From the NCBI GenBank assembly GCA_946894095.1, contig OX335658.1:14003001-14067000 (forward strand): DNA of 64,000 nucleotides, in the 5' to 3' direction. Shown one piece after another: positions 1 to 10,945 of the stretch. The position numbers and the translations under genes are program-made. Source of the stretch: Incurvaria masculella. Taxonomy: Eukaryota > Arthropoda > Insecta > Lepidoptera > Incurvariidae. Numbering within the stretch: position 1 is the stretch's first letter; each line of letters opens with the position of its first letter. The notes beneath the pieces were generated by a model. That model did not search any database. It was not told the origin of the DNA and saw nothing but the letters and a program-made list of their open reading frames with translations.

Positions 1-299
1 TATAATGCATCTCTGCATTCCCTCATGATCAAGCAATATGCGGTGGCGGCAAGACCTACTGAAGACCAACGGAGCTATGGTCGCCGCCTGGGCGTTTTCG
101 GGCGTTCAGCCGGAATATCGTCACCGTATAAATATGAAATTTATTTTGTGCTCTTATGGGTGTTACAGTGTTACTTAAACATCTTTTCGGTATCTCCACA
201 AGATTGCCAGCTATGGCGTACAAAAAATAAATATGGATACACATTTATACACAAACTAGATTAAACATACTTTACTTATACCTTATATTTAATTTTCTT

Positions 300-850
300 T
301 GATTTTTAGGAAATCGTCTAATGAATAAATATTTTTTTCTACGAGCCAATTAAATTAACCTTTTTTTAAAATTATTGATGTCCAGATCTTTCAACTCAAT
401 AGGTATATTATTAAATATTTTTGTGCTCATAAGAAATATGCTAATGCGATACAGTGCAATCTTAGGTCGCGTGTAACTTAATTTGTTAGAGCTCCGACTT
501 CGTGTGTTATATTGGTGGATGGAGCTGATATTTTTAAAATACTGTGGATATTTTTAACAAATAAATAAACATCATGAATGTATAGTGCAGGTAAGGTCAA
601 TATGTTCAGCTCTTTGAATAATGTTTTGCAGGAATCCAATCTTTCTGCTCCACAAATTGACCTTGTACATTTTTTTTCACAATAAATGCATTCTTTGCGT
701 TAGTTGAATTCCCCCACAATATTATACCATATTTGAGAACTGATGCCACATATCCGTGGTATGCCGTTAACGCAGTTTCTTGTGATGCAACGGAACGTAA
801 TCTTTTGAGGGCATATGCAAATCTATTCAACCTGCCTATAGCCTAACTGT
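300..850 (-). pseudogene. LINE ORF2 C-terminal fragment (Jockey/CR1 type)
   Basis: Reading the minus strand from 830 down gives a stretch ending in YGIILWGNS, the conserved block after the reverse-transcriptase domain of Jockey/CR1-type non-LTR retrotransposons. Further down, in other frames, comes IFNNIPIELKDLDINNF (about 440-360), which resembles the extreme C-terminus of such ORF2 proteins. Frameshifts and stops separate the pieces and the catalytic core is absent, so this is a dead 5'-truncated copy. The clade is inferred from motif style only. Confidence 0.7.
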
Positions 851-859
851 AGATCATTG

Positions 860-1918
860 CGAGCGCTATATAATAAACGGCGAAGGGAAAGTCGTATAGC
901 CTGCACAAAATACACTCTGCAATCTACCCCTTTTCCCCAATAACAAACCACTGGCTACGCCGATGAAAATGACAGTGAACGATGCGGACCGATTGACGGA
1001 CCAATTATTTATAGTCGTGCGATGCGTGTCGATCGGGAATCCCGGAAGTGTGACGCAGCGGGCGGCCCCGTCACGTGATGCGCTGGGCGGGAGCGAGCGG
1101 GGCGGGCGGCGCGCGGACACAGTAGAATTTTTCATGTGGGCATTCAGGGCCAAATCCGAAACTCTGAAACTCCGAAACAATACCGATCCTGTGAAGTAAT
1201 TTTATACGGAAAACTAAAAAAAAAATAGATTTGTAATAAACTCGTCAAAACTTTTTTCAACGTCCACTTAGTGTAAATTTACAAAACCAAAACATAGGTA
1301 AATACCTATGTTACATAGGGTTGCAGGTATGTTTAGCTACTTTTGGAATTATTTGATTTCTGATAGTACGGGTAATGTACGAATACTTGAAAATATGAAT
1401 CGGTTCATTAAAAATCAATACTTTCCTTTAGTTTTCCCTTTAACATGACTTCACAGAATTTATAAGCAACACTATCATCAGATGTAAAAATAAAGCGTGC
1501 GTAATTTTTTTTTTAAAACCAACGAGTTCAATTCAAGAAATAAATCTAGAAAAAAAACTTTTAAAAAAAAATCAAATATAATAAATTAGTTTTTATCAAA
1601 ATCAGTCTCATGACTCTTTGAGTGTTTTTAGCTATTTCTAATAGTTTCGGATTTCATTTCAACCCCTCATATTAAGACATTTGCTAGGTACTCGCCAAAG
1701 GTGTGACAAGTGGGATGAAACGCTTATTACATGAGAACCAATTACCCGATTTAGATTTGGTTTGTATCTACGTCTAGCCTAATTCTATTCAAAATATATG
1801 GGCTATATGATATAACGCTTCATTACCAGTTGGGAGTGGCCAGATGAGCGAGTGTTAAATTCTTCTAATTTGCGAACTACTCATCCGATTTATATGCATA
1901 CTTTATTAACGTATAGCA
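860..1918. other. No gene recognised
   Basis: AT-rich DNA with one short GC-rich patch (about 1050-1125) and a 20-bp perfect palindrome at 1292-1311 (ACATAGGTA, AA, TACCTATGT). I see no coding or repeat signature. Confidence 0.5.
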
Positions 1919-2030
1919 TCTCTGGGAGCAATCAGGTTCGGAATGGGTTACCGTTTCCGATGTTGAGGCTAGCTTTGGTTTAGAGTCCAAATAAAACTTT
2001 AGGTCCCCTTCGTAACTTACTTACCAGGAG
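1919..2030 (+). repeat. SINE relic, 5S-type head and start of body
   Basis: A degraded match to the 5S-type SINE seen intact at 55892-56284. The order ATGGGTTACC, GTTGAGGCTAGC, TAGGTCCCCTTCG, ACTTACTTACC follows the junction of the 5S-like head with the shared body. The 3' half is missing. Confidence 0.5.
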
Positions 2031-2079
2031 TGCAGAATTTTCTGGCGGCATTTTTTTTTAAATAGCCATTTAAAGTTTA

Positions 2080-2279
2080 AGAAGCTATATAATGGGATCG
2101 AATGGATGTTTCTTATCAAATCATGCCATATCGGCTCAAACGATCTTGATTAAATTTGGTAGATGTACAATGTATCCTGTCATGGACCAGCTTTTGGGAC
2201 TGGCCCTTTGGGCTACTTTTTTTCCATAAAATAATTAAGCCCGACATTAACCCGAGCGGAGCCGGGTACCGCAGCTAGT
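2080..2279 (+). mobile_element. Non-autonomous Helitron-like 3' end
   Basis: Ends with a short GC hairpin (CCCGAGCGGAGCCGGG) followed about 10 bases later by GCTAGT. This is the hairpin plus CTRR-T terminus typical of Helitrons. The same end recurs at 46590-46767 and 57099-57370. No replicase-helicase is present. Assignment rests on terminus structure. Confidence 0.55.
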
Positions 2280-2457
2280 CCTTTATATATTCTGTGGCAA
2301 ACCGAGCCCGCTGGCGGCGGGGGCGGCGGAGGCGATGGGATTCGCCGGGCTGCAGGGAGCAGATAGGAGAGTTTCAAAGCTTTTGTTGCGCAAGGTCATG
2401 GGCAAGTAAGCCCGTTAGTTGTTCGGTTATGAAAGCTTTCCACTATCGCAGTTTTGA

Positions 2458-3155
2458 CATTCACAGCAGAGCATATTGTGAATGTGATCTGTATACCGGT
2501 GATCAGTCATTCACAGCAGAGCATATTGTGAATGTAATCTGTATAGCGGTGATCAGTCATTCACAGCAGAGCATGTTGTGAATGTAATCTGTATAGCGGT
2601 GATCAGTCATTCACAGCAGAGCATGTTGTGAAAGTGATCTGTATACCGGTGATCAGTCATTCACAGCAGAGCATATTGTGAATGTGATCTGTATACCGGT
2701 GATCAGTCATTCACAGCAGAGCATGTTGTGAATGTGATCTGTATACCGGTGATCAGTCATTCACAGCAGAGCATGTTGTGAATGTGATCTGTATACCGGT
2801 GATCAGTCATTCACAGCAGAGCATATTGTGAATGTGAACTGTATACCGGTGATCGGTCATTCACAGCTGAGCATATTGTGAATGTGATCTGTATACCGGT
2901 GATCAGTCATTCACAGCAGAGCATATTGTGAATGTGATCTGTATACCAGTGATCAGTCATTCACAGCTGAGCATATTGTGAATGTGATCTGTATACCGGT
3001 GATCAGTCATTCACAGCAGAGCATATTGTGAATGTGATCTGTATACCGGGATCAGTCATTCACAGCAGAGCATGTTGTGAATGTGATCTGTATACCCGTG
3101 ATCAGTCATTCACAGCAGAGCATATTGTGAATGTGATCTGTATACCGGTGATCAG
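2458..3155. repeat. Tandem array of 14 x 50-bp units
   Basis: The phrase TCACAGCAGAGCATATTGTG recurs at 2461, 2511 and so on every 50 bases to 3011, then at 3060 and 3110 after one 1-bp deletion. Units differ by a few substitutions (CATATT/CATGTT, GATCTG/GAACTG, TACCGG/TAGCGG). Each full unit holds CATTCACA and its inverse TGTGAATG around an 11-base loop, so it can fold. A period of 50 shifts the reading frame in every unit, so the array is not coding. There are no unique spacers, which rules out a CRISPR array. Confidence 0.97.
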
Positions 3156-3429
3156 AAAACTGTCAAACACCCGAAGGCAGGAAGTACAGTTTCAGATATT
3201 GAATCGGATGGGCTAGATTTTATTTAATTCGAACAAAATGAAAAAATAAAAATTGACAGAAAAAAACATCATCCGTCAAACATGACGACTTATTTAAGGA
3301 AAAGTTTGAGGTGGTAACCATGGAGGTGAAATCCATGGTGGTAACTTCATGAAGGTGAGGAATTTAATTTTGTCACCTCCACGGGTAACCTATGATCTAT
3401 TTAGACATCTCATCTCGGTGACAACTACT

Positions 3430-3735
3430 GCAGAGAAAGGAAGGAGAAGTGGCATGCGTTCGATATCGCGTCTCTGCCGTATGGTCAAAGTGACCATATA
3501 ATTGTATGGGAATCCGGTGACGCGTCGTATGCCACACAGTCGAAATATCGCCAGCGCGCGTGAATGTCCTCTAAAAATGCTTTCGTCAAGTCAGTTTACA
3601 CCCACACATACCCTCCATAAGTCTGCGACTATGTTTGCAAGTGGCATGTACGTTCAAGTTGGGTTGGTAGTTTTTGAAAATTGGAGGCAGCGGGTCCCGT
3701 AGTAAACGCGCTATATGGCATATCTCCTTTCTTTT
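3430..3735 (+). repeat. Unclassified dispersed repeat, copy 1
   Basis: Shares ordered blocks with the minus strand of 27717-27965: AGAGAAAGGAAGGAG, ATGGTCA..TGACCATATA, ATTGTATGGGA, ATGTTTGCA.GTGGCATGTA and CGCTATATGGCATATCTCCTT. A shorter third copy lies at 52420-52490. The palindrome TATGGTCAAAGTGACCATA sits near one end. No coding capacity. Confidence 0.65.
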
Positions 3736-4158
3736 TATCTATGGTTGCAAATCAATCCAAGAGTATGTTTTGATGACGGTAATTCCTCCGAAAAGAGAGA
3801 CATAAATTGGTGCCATCTCGCTTAAATTATGGCGATTAAGAACACGAATATCGAGATGTTCTGCCAGGACAGGTATGCGACGTGGCTGGTCGTCGCTTGG
3901 AATATCTGCAGACAGGCTGGAAGGAAACAGCTGCGGCATCGGTACTCGTCATTGTGTAAGTAAACCAGTCCCCGGGCGCACGGCGCGGCGGCGGCGCGGG
4001 AGCAGGTACCGCTCGCCCTTGGCACGCATCACACGCTCCACGGAACGCTGGCGCAAGCTGCTAGACGCCAGCGGGGACTCGCACTCTTTTGGTAATTGTT
4101 ACACACGATTGAAATTTTTAAATTATCTGAAAAAGACACATCTATAAAAGTTAGTTTG
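3736..4158. other. No gene recognised
   Basis: Mixed composition with a GC-rich core (about 3960-4080). Short overlapping open frames on both strands have no recognisable domain. Confidence 0.45.
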
Positions 4159-4162
4159 ACGA

Positions 4163-4200
4163 TTACCGCGCGTATGCTCATATGCGCGTACGCGCGGTAA
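4163..4200. other. GC-rich alternating-base palindrome
   Basis: Perfect 12-bp arms TTACCGCGCGTA and TACGCGCGGTAA surround 14 bases. Much of the 38 bp alternates purine and pyrimidine, which favours cruciform or left-handed DNA. It lies in AT-rich surroundings. Confidence 0.8.
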
Positions 4201-5220
4201 GCCATGAAACTTTTTGTCTAAATTTTTCATTTACGATGTTAACTGAAAAACCTATTTGTGTGCCACTATTTTGTGAGGATTTATGATTGCTTATGTTGCC
4301 TACCTCATGTACAAAAAGTGCAATTAGCTGACAAATGAATAAAAATTTAGTTTATATGGATCATTTAAATTTATCGATTAGTCACATTGCATTTGATTCT
4401 CTGATGACCAAAATGTAATTGTATTTATTTTATGGATATAATTCATATGTGTAAGAAGTTAATTTCCTCACATACCTTTTTTCAGAATGGGCAGCAGTGT
4501 TGATAAGAACAGGATATTATGCGCAAATTATCAAGGAAAATATATTGTACTGCCAGTAATTCTATGATGATGTATACTCATGCGAGTGTTGAATGCAAGG
4601 TTTCGGTGAGTGCGAGTGCATTGTGTATTTCCTTTACACTTTCATTCACAATCTCGCATTTAAGTTTGGTAGAGCTGGTTTTTTTTGGTAGTGTATGATG
4701 TATTTACCTATATTTACGGCTATTCAATAACAAGTAGATGCCGCTTTTGAATGACAGCAAATGTTCTCAGGGAGTTGTACAAATAATTTAAAATAAGTAG
4801 AGTGTTTTCATCTTTTTAAATTACACAGCATTTAAAAATCCACCTTTTATGTAAATGGCATGCATGGCTAATACAACACCTACTGTCATGATATCTCCCC
4901 CCTTCCTCTTTAACTTCCATACTTACTAGGTCTCACGCGTAATGCACAACTCTGGTATCTAAACTTACAGAGCCTCGCGTTACACTACCTGTATAAACTG
5001 TAGCGCGTATCTCTTTTTGTTTAAATATTATTTAAAATATTAACTTAAGTGAAATTACCTTAACATTATACATACATAAATAGTCATATTTTGCAGTGAA
5101 ATTCCAAAAGTTAAGTTTCCAAAAGCAAATCCCGTAAGTTCCGTTAGCAAAATGTGTTAAAATGTTCGATGGTGTTCTTCTCAAAACTTTCTTTTTTTGA
5201 GATACGCCTGACACGACAGA
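4201..5220. other. No gene recognised
   Basis: AT-rich unique-looking DNA with short open frames only. Nothing recognisable. Confidence 0.5.
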
Positions 5221-5413
5221 GATGGTAGGGTTAATCCCACCAGGGTTGGTACCATCGCATCAAATGAACGATGGTCGAAGCGGCAATGAAAATCGTCCGT
5301 GTATCCCATCAAGCTCAAGTCAAGCAATTTAAGGAAGGTCCCGCCATGGGTGTCAGGATAATATCATGGTGGTCTTATTTGTATTAGCTATCCATGTCGA
5401 GTCACATGAAACA
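5221..5413 (+). repeat. SINE body, 5S-type 3' end
   Basis: Starts at GGTAGGGTTAATCCC and runs through GATGGTCGAAGCGGCAATGA to CTATCCATGTCGAGTCACAT. The AGTCACAT end marks the 5S-type subfamily. The head is missing. Confidence 0.85.
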
Positions 5414-5930
5414 AAACTAAAACCAACCCAAGGAGAGAATGAGCCGCCATTCTAAAAATCCAGGGAAGATCGACCTTGAGCGCGTTGGAGTCAGCCTTTG
5501 AGAAGGTACTCCGATATGAATCCAACCTGATGTTTTAAGATGGTGTTGGATTACCAAAGGGTTGGATGTCGCATCAAATAAGTGTGACACGAGGAATAAA
5601 TTAGGGAAACGAAGGTAAAAGAGAAGAGACCCCAGGAGGGTCCTGGATCATCCGACTCCTCGAAATTACGATTGGTAGTGTCGATTATTTAAATAAATTA
5701 AAGGTATTTTTGTATTCATTATGAAAAGAAAATTTTAGGCATTCATTTATGAAACAAAGTACTCTAACTACTATTTTGTAATTAATAGTAATGAGAGAAT
5801 AGAACTCTTCTAGTAATGAGTTAATGGATGTTTTTAGGAGTAACATTTTAATAAATTAACGAACTCCCAACATCCATCGATAAGTAAAATATATTAGGCA
5901 AAAATTATTGAATGTAATTCTCACCTAAAA
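5414..5930. other. No gene recognised
   Basis: AT-rich DNA without recognisable coding or repeat structure. Confidence 0.5.
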
Positions 5931-5931
5931 T

Positions 5932-5990
5932 ACGTACCATCGCTTTGGAGAGATGGTCGAAGGGGTATAAAATATTGTCCGTGTTTTCCA
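5932..5990 (+). repeat. SINE body fragment
   Basis: Contains TACCATCGCTTTGGA, AGATGGTCGAAG and TTGTCCGTGTTTTCCAT from the shared SINE body. It stops exactly where the TTAA-flanked element begins. Confidence 0.75.
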
Positions 5991-6360
5991 TTAAGGCTGT
6001 TCCGACCCATATAAAGTTGTTTGCACACATAACGCAAAAAGTATTGCACTTTAAGCCACGAATTAATAATAAACGTTTAATATAGTCATATTACTTGCAG
6101 CGAAAACAATTTTACAATTTTAGGATTATTGGTTTTGTTACAATTTATTTAAATACGATTTTGATTTAACAGCGCCATCTAACGGTGTAAAACTTGTAAT
6201 CGGCAATTACAACGAAACCATTAAACCTGAAATCGTGAATATGTTTTCGCTGCAACTACTATGGCTATATTTAATATTTTTGACGAATTCGTGCCTTAAA
6301 GTGCAATACTTTTTGCGTTCTGTGTAAAAAAAAACATTGTATGGGTCGGAACATCCTTAA
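5991..6360. mobile_element. Inverted-repeat element flanked by TTAA
   Basis: Left end TTAAGGCTGTTCCGACCCAT and right end ATGGGTCGGAACATCCTTAA are inverted copies, and the similarity runs about 65 bp inward (GCAAAAAGTATTGCACTTTAA and its inverse). TTAA at both outer edges is the target duplication expected of piggyBac-type transposons, though the GG start is not the classical piggyBac terminus. There is no transposase, so it is a MITE of 362 bp between the TTAA copies. Confidence 0.75.
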
Positions 6361-7175
6361 GGAATTGAAGCATGGGGAAATAGCATATATGTACAAAAGG
6401 TCCAAATAATTCAAAAGAAAGCTGTACGGATAATATCAGGTGCAAAATACGGCGATACGTGCAGACCAATATTTATTAAGCTTGAAATTCTTACAGTCAC
6501 TGCACTTTACATTTTCATGGTATCCACTAACATTTTTAAAAATAAAGAATCACTAGATACAGTTGGCAACAAGCAAAATATTATAATTTAAGGAACAACC
6601 ATAATTTCAGAGCAGACAACCCCAAATGTCAACTATTCCACAGGAGTACGTCATACACAGGAATAAAAATGTACAACCATTTGAATGAAAACATAAGGGA
6701 AGCAAAAAGCCTAAAAATATTCCAGTGTAGGCTAAGAGAGTTTTTAGTTGCAAGGCCATTTTACAGCGTTAAGGATTTTTTTAGTAATAAAAATTTTGAC
6801 GCTTAAGTTAGAGAATACAATCTACGTATATAAACATTAATCAAAGTATGATATTCAATGATTGCAGTCTATTTTTATCGATTTATTTGATGATTTTTTT
6901 TATTTCTATTTTTGTTAGTGATTTTAATAATTGATGATATTTTGATTTTTAATTATTTATGTTTTTTTTTTAATATTTAACTGTTACGATGTACATTGTT
7001 TACATTTTAATAAGTTATTTTGTGTTAATTGAATTTAATCTTAGGTTTCAATTGTATTTTTTAGTATATTTGAGTACTTGTTAATTTAAGTCATTTAAAA
7101 TAATACTATGCCTAATGTATTTACGAAACTGTCGACGGAACGGTCAAAGCAAATAAATAAATGAAAAATAAATAA
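6361..7175 (+). pseudogene. LINE ORF2 C-terminus with 3' UTR and tail
   Basis: Frame 1 from 6361 reads GIEAWGNS, then QIIQKKAVRIISGAKYGD and CRPIFIKLEILTVTALYIF. This is the conserved region following the reverse transcriptase in Jockey/CR1-type LINEs. A stop and frameshift near 6590 are followed, in another frame, by TGIKMYNHLNENIREAKSLK and FLVARPFYSVKDFF, ending at TAA 6804-6806. About 370 nt of AT-rich 3' UTR then ends in AAATAAATAAATGAAAAATA, a simple-sequence tail. It is 5'-truncated and dead. Confidence 0.85.
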
Positions 7176-7690
7176 GCTCAACGTAGCAAGGATGGTCCTA
7201 GCATGACAGCTTATTACTTTAGTGTATTGAGCTATTGAAAGTAGGTTTTGATAATATTAGTCCAGTTCTATAAAAACAATAACTTAAGAAGCAATGTTAA
7301 ATAAATAGTAGATGTAAAACAAATATATCTATTTTGAATTGTTCTATTGTTTTATTGCATTCATAGGTAGGTAACCTACACTTGAACATGTCAAGAATCA
7401 CTATGCTAGGTCAAAAATATGTCGCATGCTCTATTTCCATGCATATAAGAACTGGCAAACATTCTTTGCCAGTCACAAAATAAGTTTAAATCTTAATTCA
7501 AATTTAAGTAGTAAATTATCCCGCTCACAAGAAAAAAACATAATTATTATGAATCTTACGAACTTAACCTAATTTTTTATTATTTATTGCAAGAGAAAGA
7601 CATTCACAATTGGCTTTAGATGTTTGATTTTGAATATATTTTTCATTTTTGTGTAACTGGGCACATCAAACCTATTGCCATGGTTATTAG
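7176..7690. other. No gene recognised
   Basis: AT-rich DNA, no recognisable feature. Confidence 0.5.
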
Positions 7691-8090
7691 CCCTGCTCAT
7701 CGTATTACCTAGAGAATTTGGTGCCATGCCAGGACATTTTTTTTATATATTTATTTTAGGAAAAACAAACAGAGTAACATAGAAAACTTAACACAAGTGT
7801 TAATAGATTGCTTAGAAAATATGTTAGTCCAGCTTCGTATTTAACAAGTTTAGCAAAAGTAGTAGGACGAAGCAGTATATGTATAGTGTAGAACAGAGAA
7901 ACAAAATAAGAAAAACTTACAGCTATTGATTAACTTTTATATTAAAGATGTTATATGCTAGTAAGCAAACCACATTCCCTTTATAAGCACGGCTGTATTG
8001 AAATGGATTGAAAAACCGGACAATTTTTCATCACCACTACAAACATCTTTGACCATCATCATTTCGTATCAACCCTGGCGAGACTCCTAC
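7690..8090 (-). repeat. SINE fragments, tRNA-type body, interrupted
   Basis: The left piece (about 7700-7737) carries GAATTTGGTGCCATGCCAGG and the right piece (about 7978-8085) TATAAGCACGGCTG, ATGGATTGAAAA and ACAATTTTTCATCACC. These are two adjoining parts of the inverted SINE body. The ~240 bp of AT-rich DNA between them looks like an insertion, but no clear terminal repeats are seen. Confidence 0.55.
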
Positions 8091-8464
8091 CACGTCGTAA
8101 GTTATTTACTAGCTGACCCGTATACTCAAAGAAAATCGGTTAGGAATAAAGGGGTGCATAGCCTGGGATTTGAACTCGCGGTTTTTTATCCAAGAAACTA
8201 CAACCCCTGTACATGATGGGCCACGGGATATTTTGCCCTGACCTTGATGTCAGATCATCGAACTACGCGTCCTCTGTCGTCGGCAATAAAAACGTCGGGA
8301 AAATGATAAAATTTCAATAATTTAGGGGGTGGTTTAGAGAATTCCGAAATTGCTCCTTGTGAATCGTTAGTCCTAGCTCCTATTTTTTCAACTCTTTAAT
8401 GTTGGGATATTTTGAAAACATATAACCATCTACTTGCTCTTAGAACTTTCCCTTCCTCTAAGTG
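8091..8464. other. No gene recognised
   Basis: Contains a B-box-like GTTCAAATCCC on the minus strand near 8165-8180 but no tRNA fold. Otherwise featureless. Confidence 0.45.
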
Positions 8465-8670
8465 AAAGGGCCCGGCCTGGATGGTACTATCGCATTGGAT
8501 GAAAAGGTTGTCGAAACGGCAATGAAAAATATCCGTATTGTCCATCCAGTTCAATGTAGCCGTGCTCATAAGGGGTTTTTGCCGGTATCCTGGCATGGTA
8601 CCTAGTTGATTCGGGAACACCGTGTATTGGGCTATTAGCCATCCATGTCAGGTCGCATAAAAAAAAACCT
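8465..8670 (+). repeat. SINE body, tRNA-type 3' end
   Basis: Runs from GGCCCGGCCTGGATGGTACT to TAGCCATCCATGTCAGGTCG and CATAAAAAAAAA. The CAGGTCGCAT end marks the tRNA-headed subfamily. 5'-truncated. Confidence 0.9.
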
Positions 8671-9049
8671 ATTATCTTTTCCCACCGGTACAGGAAAAGT
8701 CATATTTTTATTTAATTTATTCAACAAAAAATCAAGATTTATGAAAAAGCTAAACTTGGATTTCTTAAAATCTTTAACCAAGATTTTTAAAAAGGACGCA
8801 AGATTTAGAGATTAAAAGCGTAGCCATAATTCCAAATGTCATTTAGATTCAAAATTCCAATAAGTATTTATATTACGGGAATTGTATTCTCATACAATGA
8901 TCGAACTGTTTTTGAAACTGTTGTACCAAAACCATTTGCAGTAGCACTTAGGTCGAATTGTAAATATTATTGTGGACGGAAAACGTCTATAAACCAGTGT
9001 AGTTTCTTTGCGGGTTTACAAGGTTGATCGAATCCGCGCAACTATCATT
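8671..9049. other. No gene recognised
   Basis: AT-rich; a 63-codon open frame at 8836-9027 matches nothing I know. Confidence 0.4.
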
Positions 9050-9105
9050 ACGCGACGTAAGTTAGTTTAGTTTGACTACCAAATTGTTTAAATAAATTCA
9101 TATAT
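9050..9105 (+). repeat. LINE 3'-end-like fragment
   Basis: GTTTGACTACCAAA followed by AAATAAAT-rich sequence matches 60456-60515, where GTTTGACTACCAAA leads into an (AAATG)n tail. Probably the extreme 3' end of one LINE family. Confidence 0.45.
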
Positions 9106-9329
9106 ACACACATATTTTACATATATACATATTTTATTTCTGACGAAGGCTCTTTACACCAGATTCTTATTGATCATTAGTTCATCATTTTGTCGGAATA
9201 CATTTTTCAGAAATCAGTTAAATTTATAATAAGTTTAGCTTTTCGTTATGTTACTATGTGATACACTGTAGTAGTTCATGACAGAAAGAATAGTAATAAA
9301 ACTAAACGTGGACATGTAAAACAATTTTT

Positions 9330-9849
9330 ATTTTTTCTTCTTGTTGCCACTGGAGCAGAGCATCGCTTCAAGGTCCTTGCTAGTGGTGACGCTTGGTTCG
9401 GGTCACCTCTTCTCTTCCCCTAAAATATGGTTGAGAGAGGCGATGGCTGGACCCGGCGTGATGCTCGTAAACGGGTGCCGCTTGTGGGGACTGGCCTGCT
9501 CCAATTGGCAACATGTTAGATGACGGACATGACTTTGCAGAATAAACCGATATTTGTCATGAACTGTTGCATACGGCGTGAATGGTAGATTTTTGTGAAT
9601 TAATATTAATTGAATGTATTGACATAAACGGGTACCAATAACCCGTATTTCTGTAAGCAGTGGCAAACAAATTTGTAAACTTAGACTAAGTAGACGTTGA
9701 AAAAAAATCAGCGAAGTTTCTTGCCAGTTCTTCTTCGCCGTGAATGCTGAACTGGCTAATGATAAAATATGACAAATCCGAGTGCAGTGTGCTGTCTGTA
9801 AATGATGAATAAACAATAAACAATAAACAATAAATAATAAAATTTATTT
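9330..9849 (+). repeat. LINE-like 3' region with microsatellite tail
   Basis: The last 150 bp (GTTTCTTGCCAGTTCTTCTT, GAACTGGCTAATGATAAAAT, GAGTGCAGTGT) recur at 48457-48584 and, more diverged, near 44690-44800. The end is a repeated ATAAACA tail (about 9806-9835), which fits a non-LTR 3' terminus. Sequence upstream to 9330 may belong to the same element but shows no recognisable domain. Confidence 0.6.
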
Positions 9850-10260
9850 AAACTTTCACGCACAGAGCATTTTAGGTACTATGGGCAGCTCGGCGAGCAT
9901 GGAGGAAATTTTCTATTTAGTTTAATATAATATGAGTTGTTAGTTTAGTTTAGTAAGTTGCTGGTTTTATTTTGTTTAGGGATTATTTTGTTTTTGTTCA
10001 CAAAAAAATAAAAACATTAAATGGCATATTTTACGCACGCATTTTGAATATTTCATAAAATTAGACTTATTTAATTAATCGAGAGCGGATTTTTAGAATA
10101 AAATCAACACCATAACCCGGAGTGAATTACTTGCATACACCTCTTTTTAATTACGTCCAAATTCGAATCACATGCACACTTCTTCCTCGCGTGTTCTGGG
10201 TGTCGGTATCTGGGTTTGGGCCATTTGGAAATATTCATATCTATAATCATACATTCATGC
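9850..10260. other. No gene recognised
   Basis: AT-rich DNA, nothing recognisable. Confidence 0.45.
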
Positions 10261-10490
10261 ATACCTTCACGCCGCTTTCCCGGAGGGGCTGGCAGAGATG
10301 GTAGAGCGCCATACGGTACGCTCACAGCCCACCTCTTTCGCTTCATCTACAGACATAAAACTGTTCATACATGATCTACGATTACGGGTGCTACGTACCA
10401 GATCTTTACGAAGAATTACATCTATTTGGTCTTGGTACGTTCTTGGGTTTTTTCGTTGCTCATTCGTTCCATATATCCAAACCATCTTAG
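10261..10490 (-). pseudogene. LINE ORF C-terminal tail
   Basis: The minus-strand frame reads DQIDVILRKDLVRSTRNRR and then MSVDEAKEVGCERTVWRST before ending in SGKAA and a stop. The style (basic tail with DEAKEV and WRS) resembles the last residues of lepidopteran LINE endonuclease-reverse transcriptases, as I remember them. Diverged copies of the final part occur on the plus strand at 34723-34850 and 58795-58945, which confirms a dispersed family. No catalytic domain remains. Confidence 0.55.
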
Positions 10491-10519
10491 CACTCCTTTC
10501 ACGATTCTAGTAACATCAT

Positions 10520-10745
10520 TTTTAGTGTTTCGTACCCAAAGGGTGCCAACGGAACCCTATTACTAAGCCTCCGCTGTCCGTCCGTCCGTCTATCATAAGG
10601 CTGTATCTCATGAACCGTAATAGGTAGGCAGCTGAAATTTTCACAGGCCCCCATGCAAAAAACCTGATTTTTTTGTCTTAAATCTTGTACGATGATACGG
10701 AATCCTTCGTGTGTGAGTCCTACTCGCACTTGGCCGGTTCTTCCA
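10520..10745 (-). repeat. Dispersed repeat with GACGGAC microsatellite (copy 1)
   Basis: Minus-strand order: AACCGGCCAAGTGCGAGTAG, GAAGGATTCCGTATCATCG, TACCTATTACGGTTCATGAG, (GACGGAC)n, GGAGGCTTAGTAATAGGGTT, GGGTACGAAACAC. Six other copies lie in this window. Length is shortened here. Class unassigned. Confidence 0.85.
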
Positions 10746-10762
10746 AGGGCAGGACGGCTGCC

Positions 10763-10945
10763 AAACTTTACCACCAGATGGCGCCACATAAAACTATGCC
10801 ACGGTTTCAATTCAAGGTTATAGTTTGTTGACCCATTAAACTGAGTTAATATGAATAGCTACCTTGAAATGGATGTAAAACACGGGCATAACCTCTACGT
10901 GATAGCTTGGCATAGTTTTATGTGGCGCCATCTGGTAGGTAAAGC
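10763..10945. mobile_element. Small fold-back element (MITE-like)
   Basis: 29-bp perfect inverted arms at 10773-10801 and 10908-10936 (ACCAGATGGCGCCACATAAA plus AACTATGCCA and inverse). A further ~10 imperfect bases (AACTTTACC) extend them outward. The interior of about 106 bp has no coding potential. It abuts the repeat ending at 10745. Confidence 0.8.

Noticed and set aside
2458..3155. CRISPR-like regular repeats
   Set aside because: Units abut with no unique spacers and no cas genes; a eukaryotic tandem repeat.
8140..8220. tRNA gene on the minus strand
   Set aside because: GTTCAAATCCC resembles a B box but no A box or cloverleaf can be drawn.
9403..9816. 137-codon minus-strand open frame
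   Set aside because: It overlaps the LINE-like 3' tail in antisense and has no recognisable domain.
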